Translations under genes and position numbers: made by a program
Part shown: piece after piece, positions 48,346 through 59,119 of the stretch
How positions within the stretch are numbered: the first letter of the stretch is position 1
Layout of the letters: every line of letters begins with the position of its first letter
Origin: Cyclaneusma minus
Taxonomy: Eukaryota > Ascomycota > Leotiomycetes > Marthamycetales > Marthamycetaceae
Assembly: GCA_037179335.1 (NCBI GenBank)
Contig: JAKZHN010000019.1
Coordinates: 310,001 to 374,000, forward strand
Length of the DNA: 64,000 nt
Direction of reading: 5' to 3'
Notes under the pieces: generated by a model
Seen by the model: only the letters and a program-made list of their open reading frames with translations
What the model was told of the DNA's origin: nothing
Databases searched by the model: none

Positions 48346-49054
48346 ATGGCCATGGTTCGAATTATGAAAAGGGGGTGTGATTCGGGGCACTGATGATGTC
48401 TGGTATGGCGTTTTTTTAAGATTAGCATGGTTCTTGGGTCAATTGAAAGCATGACCTAGGTCCTAACCTTGATTCTCTGAAAGTGATAAAGGTGCCGATG
48501 TTGCATGGCTCGCATGGTTCGGCAGGTTCTGGTTCGCTGTAATTATGACTTGATCATTTACTCAATTTGCTGAGTGTATTGCCATCCCCTGATCTTGCTG
48601 ACTGGAATCCTAGACCACGTTTTGCGTCTGATGACCTCTTTACGGGTTTGGAGTTGCGGCCCGGGGTCTGAAGTTCAGTATAAGGAAGTTCGAGGATCCA
48701 GGTCTCTCTATCTGATCTGATTGAGTATCAACTTCCGAAATACTAGGTAAGCTGCCATTAGCTCTCGTTCTCCAGAATACTCAGTGCATATGCTTATTAG
48801 AGAGTTCAATACAGCTCCTCCTCCTTTTTGTATCCTTCTGCCTTCGTCCAAGGCTAGAGACGTTCCTTCCCCTTTCGCAACTCGGAAATGGCACCCGCCA
48901 ATCTGTGCCTCACTTCGACTCTGCGATTGCACCCAAGACGTTTGGTCTCAACATCTCAACATCTCAACATCATCAACACAAGTATCATTTGTCCGCCTCT
49001 CCAGCTTCGTTGCTCAACTCACAACTCCACTTATCACCACAAAGCTAGCCTTCC
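48346..49054. other. Intergenic, nothing recognised
   Basis: Normal composition. The word catctcaa recurs three times around 48950-48975, just upstream of the next gene and probably in its 5' UTR. No coding signature. Confidence 0.4.
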
Positions 49055-50167
49055 ATGCCTGTCTCCATTCGCGAACCCATCTCCTCGCCCCCCAAAAGCC
49101 GAGGCAGACACCCCCAACCGATCCCCCAACCGATCCCCGAGCCGATCCCCGAGGATCAAGGAGATGATCCAGCGACTACTCCCGACAAACCCTCGAGCCC
49201 CGACAAGCCCTCGAGCCCCGAAGAAGAGGTCGAATACTGCTGGGAAGACTGGGTAGAATCAGGCGAATTCCTCCGCAACGCACTCGCTGCTCCTTACAGC
49301 CTGAAAAACCAGAGCTGTTTCCGGCTTTTTTGTGAGATTGGGGAATATGGCTGGGACGTAGAAGAAGACCAGACGGGCGACCAGATGGCTGACGAAGGTC
49401 TGGTGTCGCTACTCGACTTGCCGCCGAGTATGGTTGCGAATACCAAGGCTAATTGGACCACACGACGATACGAGGAGCCTGGAGAGCCTGGAGTCCCTGG
49501 AGTCCCTGTGGTATGTTTGATGTGTTTGTGAGCGTTGTGACTATCTGCATCTACTAAATCGATCTCGTGTTAGCAGAATGACGGCCTGTATACCACCTTC
49601 ATCGGCGGCAAGGACGGCATCATGATCACGACCAACAATCTGAGCCCTTCGGCAGCTGGCGTTTTCCCGGTGCCGCCATTGAGCACCTGGTCCGACGTAA
49701 ATTATCTGCTCTGGGAGGAACAATGCCGACTAGAAGGCGCACATGTTACGAATTTGAAATGGATCGTCCGGTATCGAATCGCGAATAATGAGACACTCCA
49801 AGCTATTGACGAGACCCTTGAGCTTATTGGCGCAGATACTGGGTTGCCCGAGTGGCCTGGCCTCGTTTTTGAAATTCAGGAGGCGCAGGGAAATCGTAGT
49901 GAGGACGGAGATGAATCGCCAATCCAGTTTTCGTCGCCAATGAAGGGTCGTGCGCCGGCGCAGGGAAGCAGCAGTAGTGAACGCATAGATGAGTCGATTG
50001 GATTGGCGTTGCTGGGAACGCCGAATGGGAAGGGAGTGGGCTATTTGTTGTTAAATCATCAGGCACAGCTGGGGATGAAGATTGTGAAGTCTGTCAATGT
50101 GTTCTCGCTCAGGGGTAGGCCGGGTACGATCAACCTTTGCTACAACATTGTCGATAGAGACGATTAG
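49055..50167 (+). CDS. Hypothetical protein with Pro-rich repeats, two exons
   Basis: Exons 49055-49510 and 49577-50167, intron 66 bp (gtatgt...agcag), phase 0, give 348 residues. The N-terminus carries two short tandem repeats: PIPQPIPEPIPE (49111-49155) and DKPSSPDKPSSPEE (49185-49225). An acidic/aromatic segment YCWEDWVESGEFLRN follows, and exon 2 has a Trp/Gly-containing globular part (YTTFIGGKDGIMITTNN; SDVNYLLWEEQCRLEGA; LKWIVRYRI; GVGYLLLNHQAQLG). No signal peptide or membrane segment. I do not recognise the family. A tandem TAG/CAG acceptor (49571-49576) makes the exon-2 start uncertain by one codon. Continuity of frame and composition across the intron support the model. Confidence 0.7.
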
Positions 50168-50976
50168 GACTTGGATCGTGCCGACTTGTTACAGGGGATT
50201 TGCGAGCAGGAGACGGTATGGCAATGTAGCTGGAATGCCTGCTGCCTGGAAGTATGAGTACTGCTGAAAGGAGGTGCATCATTAGTCGAATGATTGAAGA
50301 ATCCATACGGGCCGTGATCAGAGTTTATGTTATCAGACCTAAGAAAAGCAAAACGGTGGCAAAGATTGAAGCCTTACATTCTGAGAGTGAGCACTTACCG
50401 ATATTGAACATGGGCACGATGCAAGCCGACGTGGATTGGGAGACTTTGCGTGCGCAGCGCGCTGGCACTGTATGTGAAGAGTACCAAAAAGACAACACCT
50501 CCTCGCCTGCCTCGAAAAATATCTCGATCAGATAAACAAAAACAAAAAGGCAAAAAACCTCTCCCATACGCCCCAGCCCGTCTTAGGGCGCGACATTCTT
50601 TTCTTTGTTTCCTCAGGTAAGCGGATCGAAACCTGGGTACCTACACTTCGCAACTTAGCCAAAGGAAACTTACACCGAAGTGCAGTAACCTTTGCGCTAA
50701 GAGGCTCGTTTACCGCTTACCTATGACAAGAAGGTTGGGAATTAGAATTATGCGTGGCAGGGCTGAGCAGTCGAGCGAAGGGAGCGGAAAGAAAGGCCGT
50801 GAAGCGAAAGGGGCGCGGCGAGGATCTGGTGGGTGAGAGGATTCACACCGCTTGGACTTCTACCTCACACAAACGTACCTTGTTATTTTCTGCGTCTCAT
50901 TTGCAACACCCCACTCAAACCTGCATCGTTGCTTCCATCCTGTAGATTTTCGTTCGAGTTCCCCTATACAACGCCA
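50168..50976. other. Intergenic between convergent genes, with a compact set of inverted repeats
   Basis: No gene recognised. 50615-50722 holds three pairs of complementary segments (see separate entry). The rest is unremarkable. Confidence 0.45.
50615..50722. repeat. Interleaved inverted repeats, possible structured RNA or cruciform
   Basis: AGGTAAGCGG (50615-50624) pairs perfectly with CCGCTTACCT (50713-50722). Inside, CACTTCG (50644-50650) pairs with CGAAGTG (50676-50682), and CTTAGCCAAAGG (50654-50665) pairs with CCTTTGCGCTAAG (50689-50701) apart from one extra base. The two inner pairs cross, which in RNA would be a pseudoknot. Confidence 0.5.
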
Positions 50977-52696
50977 CTACCCACTCCCACAAACCCCATC
51001 ATACACGCTCGGCGCTACCGCATTCGTCCCCACACTGTGATCCCACGCCAGCCTCACCAAACTCTCCGTACTCTCATTATACATCGGCCACCCATACCCA
51101 CTCAACCCCTTTTCCGGATCCTTCGCAAACGCTGCCCATGCCGCTCTCATATAGCTGGCAAATCTCAGCTCCTCGATCGTATAGTTCGGCACTCCATCAC
51201 CTTCCGGCGCCGTACCCCACAACACGGGAATCTCGGCGGCGTGATAAGCACCAGCGTCAAAAGTGGTTGTGAGGTTTGTGTTTGGAAATGAGCCGAAATA
51301 GCGATAACGCCATGTTGGCAGGTTTTGAGAGACGTGGGCAGAGGCGCGCGCAGAGATGGGACAGGTGAAGAGATAGGCTGTTACTATATCGGCGTACGAT
51401 GAGGGAAGAGAGATGTTGGATAGTGCGTAAATAATCGTAAGATAAGTGCCTTCATCATCATTACTCCCCAGCAACAGCGGCTTTTTCGCGAAATTGCCCG
51501 CAGCCATCCGTTCAGCATAGTCCGAGAAAATAGTCACATCGTCGATTGTGGGGTTGAAGGCGCCTGTTGCGGCGGCGGCGAGTTGGTCGACGGGGACTTG
51601 CCGCATGCATGCCAGCTCGGCGGTAAAGTTGGAAGATTGGCAGATGACGGTGTGTACGGCGGAGTCCCAGGCAGAGGCGGCGATGGAACTGTTTTGCACT
51701 TGCTGGGAGGCAGTGCCGGATTGGTAGATAAATCCAGCTGCTATGGGGTCGTCTGGGTAGGCGTAGGAATAGAGGTCGGCGGATTGGGCACCCGCAGATT
51801 GGCCGAAGATGGTGATTCGGGAGGGGGAGCCGCCGAAGGAGGCGATGTTGTCCCGTACCCACTCGACGGCGAGACGTTGGTCCAGGAGACCTAGGTTTGA
51901 GGCACCTTCTATGCCGGGGAATCCGAAGATTGATACACGGTAGCTGGGAGGGGGTTTAGTTTGGAAAGCAGCGAGGGAAACGAGTGGACGCACTTTACTG
52001 TTACGACGATTACGTCATTCTCGCCTGCCAAGGTTGAGCCGTCGTAGAAGGGGATGGAGGTGGATCTAGTACGTGTTAGGAACCAGATGTCAGTTCTAAA
52101 AGGCCCAGTGCAAAAAGATTTGGATGTCATGCGTCTCTTTGACTTACCCAGAAGCGAAACCGCCGCCATAAAACCACAAGAGGACAGCTTTCTCCTTGTC
52201 CCCGGTCTGAGGGACTGTCCAAACATTCAATGTCAGACAGTCTTCGCTGAAAGCATAACCATTCTCAGCAGTGTTGTTCTCGAAATAGAACCCCGCAGCC
52301 GTGAAGTTTATCAAGGCATTGTCATATGGTATTGCTTCAGCCTGAGCTGCCAGAGAGATCGGACAAGAGAACCCCTATAACATCGTAAGACAAACACACT
52401 GGCAAGTGTATGTACATCTGGAGGGCACTTACGTATGAAGAACCGTTGATTGAGCCATTTCCTATATATGGCTGAGGCGCTGCCCATCGGAGATTCTCCA
52501 CTGGTGGTTGTGCGTATGGAATCCCCAGATATTCGGACACCTGTGATTCCTTTGATGATGAATGGCCATGCACCAACCCACTGTTTGTATTAACAGGCTG
52601 GCCGACTGTCCAGCGTCTTTCTGGTAATGTGTAGGCGCTGGAACCTGGCACTAGTAAGAAGCACGAAGCCACGCCCAAGATCTGTGTCGTCTTCAT
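50977..52696 (-). CDS. Secreted type-B carboxylesterase/lipase, four exons
   Basis: Serine hydrolase of the carboxylesterase/cholinesterase family, probably secreted. Exons in coding order are 52696-52433, 52374-52148, 52065-51994 and 51943-50977; introns of 58, 82 and 50 bp have GT-AG ends. The product is 509 residues. The N-terminus MKTTQILGVASCFLLVPGSSAYT is a signal peptide. Family landmarks are LGIPYAQPP, SEDCLTLNVW (signature 2), the oxyanion stretch YGGGFASG, VTVNYRVSIFGFPG across the last intron, and the nucleophile elbow FGQSAGAQS with Ser about residue 237. The acid Glu about 352 (NDDEGT) and His about 422 (YHAAEIPVLWG) complete the triad. Several NxS/T sites fit an extracellular enzyme. 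The substrate cannot be told. The last coding 250 bp are G-rich while the middle is C-rich. Confidence 0.88.
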
Positions 52697-54154
52697 TCCG
52701 GCAATTCTGGCTGGCTTAAACGAAGTAAAAGAAAATCCAGATGGAAACAGGATGAAGGACTTGACAAAAAAAAACATAGAAACGAAGACGGAAGCAAATA
52801 TAAGAGAATTCGCCTGACTCAAGACTTTGAATCTGGATTTTTGCCCACCTCCTGCAGGATACAGCCTTCGAATCCCGAGAAACCGATATTCCTGCAGTCT
52901 TTCAATATTTCCACAAAATACTGTACCTCCTATTCGTGCAAAAGACCTTAGCACGAGGCGGATGACGGGCCGCAGCACGAGGCGGCATGATGTACGCTGC
53001 ATGCAATCCTGCAGGATCAACGTGTCCGAGTTCCAGAGCTCAAACTTTTCCCAATACCAGGCTTCCTGGCCCCAATCCCCGATGTGCTTGCCGGACGATC
53101 ATCTTGCGAACCTGTATATGTCGTCTGATAATTGGATGCATGATGTATCCATCCGTCCCTACTTGAACGGGGCTTTGTCCGCTTTCTCGATCTCAAAGTG
53201 CGTTCCCGAGCCTCCCGCTTTCCATCCCGGGTTGCGGCCGGTTGCCAGTTGATCGCCATCGCATCTTTCTTATTTCTTCGGCTTCCCGTTCTCTTGGCCA
53301 AGGCTGGAGTCCGTAGCGGTTCCGCTCAGACAGCTTCGAGGATTCGAGCTGAATACCGGGTTGGGTCTGTGGTGGCGAGGTGGCTGCGGACACGGCCTGT
53401 GTTGTCTGTAAAAGTTGAACCTTACCGAGATTGAAAATCGGGGGACGGTCCACCGTCCAGGGTTTGGACGCCCGGATCTATATTTAATCCGAACCATCCA
53501 AGTCTCTATTTTGACCTCGTCTCTTCTACCCGCCTCAATAATTTCAAAACATGTGTCTACTAAACACGGCTATGTGCCTTTCTCGGATCCCAGGACCCAG
53601 ACTTGTTTTTCAGCATCGTGGTGCCACTGGTGTGATTCATTCTCGGTAATGTTGCCTCCTAGCCTTCTATTTGACTACACCTCGTCATCGGGCTACCAGG
53701 TGGCCAGCCGACGAATTCATCCTCTCCCGTCTTTTTAGATTAAAGAGGGCCACGTCAAACAGCTAGCCAACGCATCCAAAACCATTCAGGATAATTGAGT
53801 TTTGATGTCCAACACAGAAAGCAACATGATTTAGCCAGAGGTAGTCCCAGACTTCCAAGGGACTTGGGGGGTGAATCCGAATGTACAACTCCTGTGTGAC
53901 GAGACAGGCTATCGAATATACAGTGTCACACAATCACATGCACACTCACTCGATGTTGAAAAATTCCACGGTGTCAGAATTGACTGCATTGGTGACGGGC
54001 AAAGCCTTGCACGGCATAAAACCTAGCAATGCCACTACTCCTCGCTAAATACCATGCTTCCGGGGGCTTCAATGATCTCATCCTTCACCTTTCAAGGTAT
54101 CTATCCATCGATCCCTACCCATCCGCGCAAGTTCCCGCTCCCTCCCGGCCGCAC
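52697..54154. other. Intergenic, upstream of the carboxylesterase
   Basis: No gene recognised. agcacgaggcgg occurs twice at about 52951-52985. A short inverted repeat, GGACGGT/ACCGTCC, lies at 53443-53458 and contains CGG-N4-CCG, the layout of a Zn2Cys6 dimer site. The region holds short open frames on both strands without homology that I can see. Confidence 0.4.
53443..53458. promoter_or_regulatory. Inverted CGG-N4-CCG site
   Basis: GGACGGTCCACCGTCC has arms of 7 bp around CC. It lies about 750 bp upstream of the carboxylesterase start, and its role is unproven. Confidence 0.3.
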
Positions 54155-56314
54155 CTAATAGTCCAGCTCCACCACGTCATCCGCCCTTCTCGGCGGACTC
54201 TCCCCCATCGAGTACGGCCTCTTCCGTCCCTTCCTTGGCGTTCCATCCGACTCCTCCGCCGCCGACGAATCATGTTCCAAATACCTCCCACTGAGTCTAT
54301 GATTTGTAGGCGCAGCTCTCGGTCCCCTCGAAGCTCCCAGAGGCGCAGCCATACCACGCTGCGGTGGTTCAACAAGCTCTCCATTCTCGAATTTCCATCC
54401 GTGTAATTTCATCTTCTGCCACTCTGTGCCAATAGCAAACCTCACAAGGTCCCCGGCCGCATTCGCATCTTCCTTGCTATCATGTCCTTCCATAGTTCCA
54501 TCAGATGCATCTTGCTGGATCGACCGGCCCAGATGCTGTTGTGTGAGCGTTTTCAGCGCGTGGCGATAGGGAAGACCAACTTTGTGCGGGAAGAGCAGGG
54601 CGGTGTCGATGATGGTCGGGTGAATGATGCGGACTGCGTTGAGATCATTCTCTAGACCGTGACCGATGATAGGGGTGGTGGGTCGGAGGTGCGAAAAGAG
54701 GAGCTCGCGGGCCTTTGCCGGTGAGCTGACGATTCGTAGCTTTCGCTGAGCTCGGCCGTTGCTTTCTTCGGGGGTGAGTGGTTGTGTTGGGGCGTCTGGG
54801 GTCCAGGGGAGAGCTTTCGTGATGTGATGAGGCCAGACGCCGGAGAAGCGGGATGATAGGTCTAGGATTTCGCCAACGGGGCGAACTAGGACGTCGAGAA
54901 GCTCTTCGCCGGATGGCCACGATGTGGCTGTAAGACGAACGAGCTCCAATCCGTGTACAGTGAAGCACATCTCTCCGTCGATGCAGACCGGCCTGTCTGA
55001 AGTGATGTTCGGATTATCGGGCGTTCTTTCGAATTGCAGCACGGAGGCCAGGCGTTTGGGATCCGATACTTTGAAGACGTGGCTTTCGGCCTTTGTGCAC
55101 CCAGAACTCTCGCCCAAGGACTGCCCACAGCACCTATACTTCCGTTCGCGCTTAGCCCTAGGATCATTCGCAGGTCGGTCCGCCATATATGCTTTACCCC
55201 AGTGATGGGTACATTTTCCACCGGTCGTAAGAGCACCATCCTCTTCGCGACGGCCGGGGAAAACCTGGAATCGAGTTTTGCATCTCTCGCACACTTCCCA
55301 TCCTTTGGCCGCTTCGACACCCTTCCTTGCTTGCTCAATAGCCTCGTCGCTGGGAGGTGCCGTAATATACCCGTGGTCCTCAAGCCCTTGTATAGAAGTA
55401 TAAACGTGCGGCAAGATTTTCAACTCCTCTTCTGGCTGTAGCCCCGTGTCAATAGGCTTTGGCTTCTCTTTGACCTCCTTTGGTAGGGTTCCGCTCTCAG
55501 ATGTGATCGCTTCAGCTATCTGAGCTGCCAGCGCTTTGATTCGTTCCTCCTTCCATGCTGTGATGTTCATCCGCTTATACAGCATGATCTGGTTCTTGAT
55601 GATGTTCGAGTAGATTTTTGGTTTTGTGATCGCGACATTTTCTTCAACGTCCAAGGCCATTGTGATCACTTCCTGGTCGGAGAGCACGAGCGACTCCTCC
55701 TTCGCCTTGGGGTCTTTCGCCAGCTCGGTATTCAAGCGTACATATTGCTCATGGAGTGCCCTCAGCAGTCTCATGCGAATATCATGAGACGCGGGAGCAC
55801 TCTTCACCATGCGAGGATTCAGGTCCTCTTTCTTTGGGGCTGGACGAGGTGCATGGTTTGCTGATTGCTTTGGTTTCAAAGAGTTTGTCCCCTGACTTGG
55901 TTTCGCGGGTTCTGTGACCGCTTTGGGACGATTCAATGGAGGTGGTGATACCGCTTGGCGGGATGATACGAGGTCAGAAGCTGTAGAGTTTTCCTTTCCA
56001 ACAAGGGGCTGTTTAGGAGTAGTAGAGCGTTGTGGCCCATCGATTCGAGAAGGTCGAGATGAGGCGTTGGCAGCCAGATTCCCCTCTTGCGACGCACTAG
56101 ATATGGCAAGTTTCCTTCGTTTGCGTTGTCCATCATCAGCATCCCCAGAGACAAGCTTCACTCCAGATCCATTGGGTAGTTTCTGAAAAGAGGTTCTCTC
56201 AGAAGAAAGCGGTGCGCCTGTCTGCGCCCCATGCAAGAAGAGACATCGGGGTAGAATGCAGGAGTCCCGATGGGGACAAGGAACCTCCGCGAAAAGACCC
56301 TTCGAAGTGAACAT
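54155..56314 (-). CDS. REX3: RNA exonuclease, REX3 type (DEDDh family)
   Basis: Intronless, 719 residues from the second ATG. I chose it because family members begin MFTSKGLF; ten codons upstream another in-frame ATG exists at 56344. An N-terminal CCCH zinc finger (C13, C19, C24, H28) is followed by a long basic, low-complexity linker. A Cys/His-rich segment (CERC, CTHHWG, YRCCGQ, SGCTKAESHVF) comes next, then the 3'-5' exonuclease domain. Catalytic motifs are VCIDGEMCF about residue 441 (Asp, Glu), IIGHGLENDLNAVR about 547 (Asp) and HDSKEDANAAGD about 609 (His, Asp). In yeast, Rex3 trims RNase MRP RNA and other structured RNAs, mainly in the nucleus. The C-terminal tail beyond the domain is basic and Pro/Arg-rich. 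It could alternatively be another REX1/REX4 relative, but the N-terminal finger favours REX3. Confidence 0.88.
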   Translation of the reverse strand: MFTSKGLFAEVPCPHRDSCILPRCLFLHGAQTGAPLSSERTSFQKLPNGSGVKLVSGDADDGQRKRRKLAISSASQEGNLAANASSRPSRIDGPQRSTTPKQPLVGKENSTASDLVSSRQAVSPPPLNRPKAVTEPAKPSQGTNSLKPKQSANHAPRPAPKKEDLNPRMVKSAPASHDIRMRLLRALHEQYVRLNTELAKDPKAKEESLVLSDQEVITMALDVEENVAITKPKIYSNIIKNQIMLYKRMNITAWKEERIKALAAQIAEAITSESGTLPKEVKEKPKPIDTGLQPEEELKILPHVYTSIQGLEDHGYITAPPSDEAIEQARKGVEAAKGWEVCERCKTRFQVFPGRREEDGALTTGGKCTHHWGKAYMADRPANDPRAKRERKYRCCGQSLGESSGCTKAESHVFKVSDPKRLASVLQFERTPDNPNITSDRPVCIDGEMCFTVHGLELVRLTATSWPSGEELLDVLVRPVGEILDLSSRFSGVWPHHITKALPWTPDAPTQPLTPEESNGRAQRKLRIVSSPAKARELLFSHLRPTTPIIGHGLENDLNAVRIIHPTIIDTALLFPHKVGLPYRHALKTLTQQHLGRSIQQDASDGTMEGHDSKEDANAAGDLVRFAIGTEWQKMKLHGWKFENGELVEPPQRGMAAPLGASRGPRAAPTNHRLSGRYLEHDSSAAEESDGTPRKGRKRPYSMGESPPRRADDVVELDY

Positions 56315-57484
56315 GGTGAGTTCGGTGGAGGTAACTGGGAGCAAGAAGTATTCTTGTATGGAGGTATCCCCAGGGAAAGCAGCTAGTACAAAGGAGGGTG
56401 TTTGGCAAGCTCTTTGCCTTTGTGTTTAGACGGGGTGAACTCCACGGGGTTCACGACATCGGGCCCTGGATCGCAAAGCTGAAAAGAGTGCGCAGTCAGG
56501 TGGGAATATGGCCGGCGATATGAAGGGCTCAAGGCCTCCTCCGAGAAATTAATTGGGGTGTATTGGCGCGGTGCGCGGTGAGCGGGTTAAGCTTTGGGTC
56601 GTGGCTGGCGCGAGATTTGCCTTCTCAATTGCAGTGATATCGCCCACTGAGACTTCGGTGCAGAGGCAAGTAGGTGGCAGCGCCGCAGAAACAGTAATGG
56701 GGTGAAGATGGAGAAATCAGACCAAGGTTACAGAGACGGTGGGCTCAATTGTTTGTCAGCGTCTCGTAGCTGGGCCCTTCCAGAAGTTTAGTTCATTGTC
56801 AGTAGCTTCGTTCGCTTCCATGTGATTGGCAGGTCTGCTCGAGCAAGCTTCAGCTTCGACAGCAGAGCGCTCCGTTGGCAGCGGGGAAGAGCCTCTTAGA
56901 TGGTGGCGCTCGGAATGCCAGGAAATGTGACACGAAACGATACCACGTTCACCTGGGAATTGTGGAATGGTTTGCTGGAATGAGATGAAACTTGAGAGAA
57001 GGATGTCTGTCCAAACTCCAAAGCATAACCGGAATCGGGACGCACGAGGCTCCGCTGCGCCAAGCTGCAAGGCTGGACAATGGGGAAACGGCGATCCGCT
57101 AAGCCGAAACCAGCCGCACCTTCCATGGTCACACCAAATACTTCTAATCCAAAAAGTATTGGATCTAAACAATCGGAAGCACGCCAGATCGTCAAAAGCG
57201 ATCCAAGCGATCATGAATCTCGAGAGTTGAGATGATTTTCCTGTCTTTCCTTTCGTTCAGGCAGTGTGACTCGCAATTACCTCGACTGAGGGTCTATGGA
57301 CCACCTCTCCCACTCCTTCCCCTTCCCTGATGAGAAACCACAGTCCATAGACCCCCAACCATGGTTCCATTCGCCAATGAAGCCACTGTAATCGCGTTGA
57401 ACATTTCAAGAACACAAGCAGCGATACTCTCATCAAGATCCATTTAATCCAAGAAAAAAAGCTCTGAAGCACAAGCCCAACAAT
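56315..57484. other. Intergenic between divergent genes, nothing recognised
   Basis: Should contain the promoters of REX3 (minus) and of the small gene at 57485 (plus). Short open frames on both strands show no family motif. Confidence 0.4.
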
Positions 57485-57958
57485 ATGGATACCCTTCGCA
57501 ACCTCTGGAAAGATCCTGCTCCGCAGTCAGCGCCGTCAAACCCAACCCCGGATCAGCAAGGATACACTCCCACCAGCGTTGTTCTTAACCCAGACTATAC
57601 AATTGCTGCCATTATCTGTAACTATTCGTCAACGCCGGAATCCAGAGCGAGACCCCAAACAAGACCGGTAAGGTATTCCCAAATCAGCCTGTTGAAAGTT
57701 GGACATATGCAGCTAACTGTAGCCTAAGATCCCCCTTACCCATGTTATAATAAAGCAAGGGTCTCTGGCCCTTCTAACCTATGGCTTCCTGTGGCATAGC
57801 TGGGTCGTCAATGATTTCAATGACCCAAACTTGGGTAGCGAGTAAGCACTTCCTCAAGTCTCGGTGCAACTTCCCGTCTGACTATGCTTAGGCAAATCGG
57901 CATCTGTTTGGCAAAGACAGGGCTTACGGCATTGGTCTGGCTCTCGCAGCAGCTCTGA
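57485..57958 (+). CDS. Small hydrophobic protein, three exons, unknown function
   Basis: I assembled this gene from exons 57485-57667, 57729-57841 and 57892-57958. The introns of 61 and 50 bp have gtaagg...cctaag (branch gctaact) and gtaagc...gcttag (branch ctgact) borders. The product is 120 residues. Exon 1 is Pro/Ser-rich (MDTLRNLWKDPAPQSAPSNP). Exon 2 encodes PLTHVIIKQGSLALLTYGFL and SWVVNDFNDPN, and exon 3 ends IGICLAKTGLTALVWLSQQL. The latter two hydrophobic stretches look like membrane segments. Both introns preserve frame and both later exons end or continue sensibly, which argues for a real gene. I do not recognise the family; a small membrane protein of mitochondria or ER would fit. 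Confidence 0.55.
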
Positions 57959-58284
57959 ACTAGCAGTCGTATCCAGATTGTTCGTCCAGCTGTACAAATG
58001 GAATGAGTAGTTGATGGCTGGCTGGAGCAAAGACGATAGATAGACGGACATCAAATCCTCAAAAGCAGTTCGGACAACACCATGATATTTGCCAGCCATG
58101 CCTAATTTCGTGACAGCTTCCCTCAATAGACGCCCAAAACGCCCTGAACGACCATGATGTGCAGCTAGAGAAGTCATCTCTAGACTTAATCTACAGCAGG
58201 CCGTCAAGCCTAAAACAGCAGGGCATCGTGCCCGTACATCTGCACCCCCGCCAGCCCCAGCCGCTCAGACCCAATGCAAGTAAT
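57959..58284. other. Spacer between convergent genes, nothing recognised
   Basis: About 330 bp between the stop codons of the small hydrophobic protein and NHP2. It presumably holds both 3' UTRs. Confidence 0.4.
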
Positions 58285-59119
58285 TCAGACCCTGACCTTC
58301 CGGCCTTCCTTCTCAACATACTTGAGCAGCTCCTTGTAAGTCTCAGCAAACTCCTCTTCAGCCTCCTTGTCCTCGCTAGCACTCTTGCTCGAGCGCTTCT
58401 CTTGGACCATCACCACACTTGTCGGCCTCTTGGTGTTTCCTGCAGCGCCCAGCTCGGCGCGGCTCTGGACGTAGATGTAGGGTACGTTGTGGTCTTCGCA
58501 GAGGACGGGGATGTGCGAGATGACGTCCATGGGGGAGATGTCGGCAGCGAGGACGACGATGCCGGGGATGGTGGAGGAGGAGGGGCCGCCGACAGGGGAT
58601 TTGCGGAGGTACTTGACGACTTCTTTGACGCCGCGCTTCAGGGTCTTGTTCTTTGCTGCTGTAGGATTTGTCAGTAAAAGTTCGTCTTTGAATAGATATG
58701 CAGTTTGCCAACTGATGCAGTATCAGGCCGGACCGTGATGCGCGAAAGGATCTTCCCCCACTGCTTCCCCAAAAGCCACACATACCTTTCTTAACGCCCT
58801 TCAGCACCTTCTTCGTACCCTTCTCATCCGCCAACGGGTTCGCAAACGGCACCAGCGCACCCACCGGCACGACCTTCTTCACCTCCTCCTTAGTCTCAGT
58901 AACCTCGACCATCTTGGTATCGCCATCCTCATCATCTGGGCTTATCGCCTTCTCAACCTCACTGCTTGCCTTCTCGCCGTTCAAAAGCTTCTCCTTCTTT
59001 TCCTTCTTCTCTTTCTTCTCCTTCTTCTCCTTCTTGGGCTTGCTCACGCCGCCTTCCTCGAGTAGCTTCTTCTCCTTCTTCTCCTTCTTGTCTTTCTTCT
59101 CGCTGCGGTCTTTGCCCAT
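58285..59119 (-). CDS. NHP2: H/ACA ribonucleoprotein subunit NHP2 with Lys-rich N-terminal extension, two exons
   Basis: L7Ae-family RNA-binding protein of the nucleolar H/ACA snoRNP, which guides pseudouridylation of rRNA. Exons 59119-58786 and 58658-58285, intron 127 bp (gtatgt...ctacag), give 235 residues. The C-terminal 110 residues carry the L7Ae fold: KRGVKEVVKYLRK, GIVVLAADISPMDVISHIPV, LCEDHNVPYIYV and GAAGNTKRPTSVVMV, all close to NHP2 of other eukaryotes. The N-terminal part begins MGKDRSEKKDKKEKKEKK and holds about 45 residues of KKEKKEKK-type repeats, then an acidic stretch (SPDDEDGDTK). Yeast Nhp2 is about 156 residues, so the basic extension is additional and could aid nucleolar targeting. 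The ATG was chosen as the first in frame after the 5' UTR. Confidence 0.9.

Noticed and set aside
56315..56344. Upstream in-frame ATG as the REX3 start
   Set aside because: Family members begin at the MFTSKGLF methionine; the extra ten residues show no conservation known to me.
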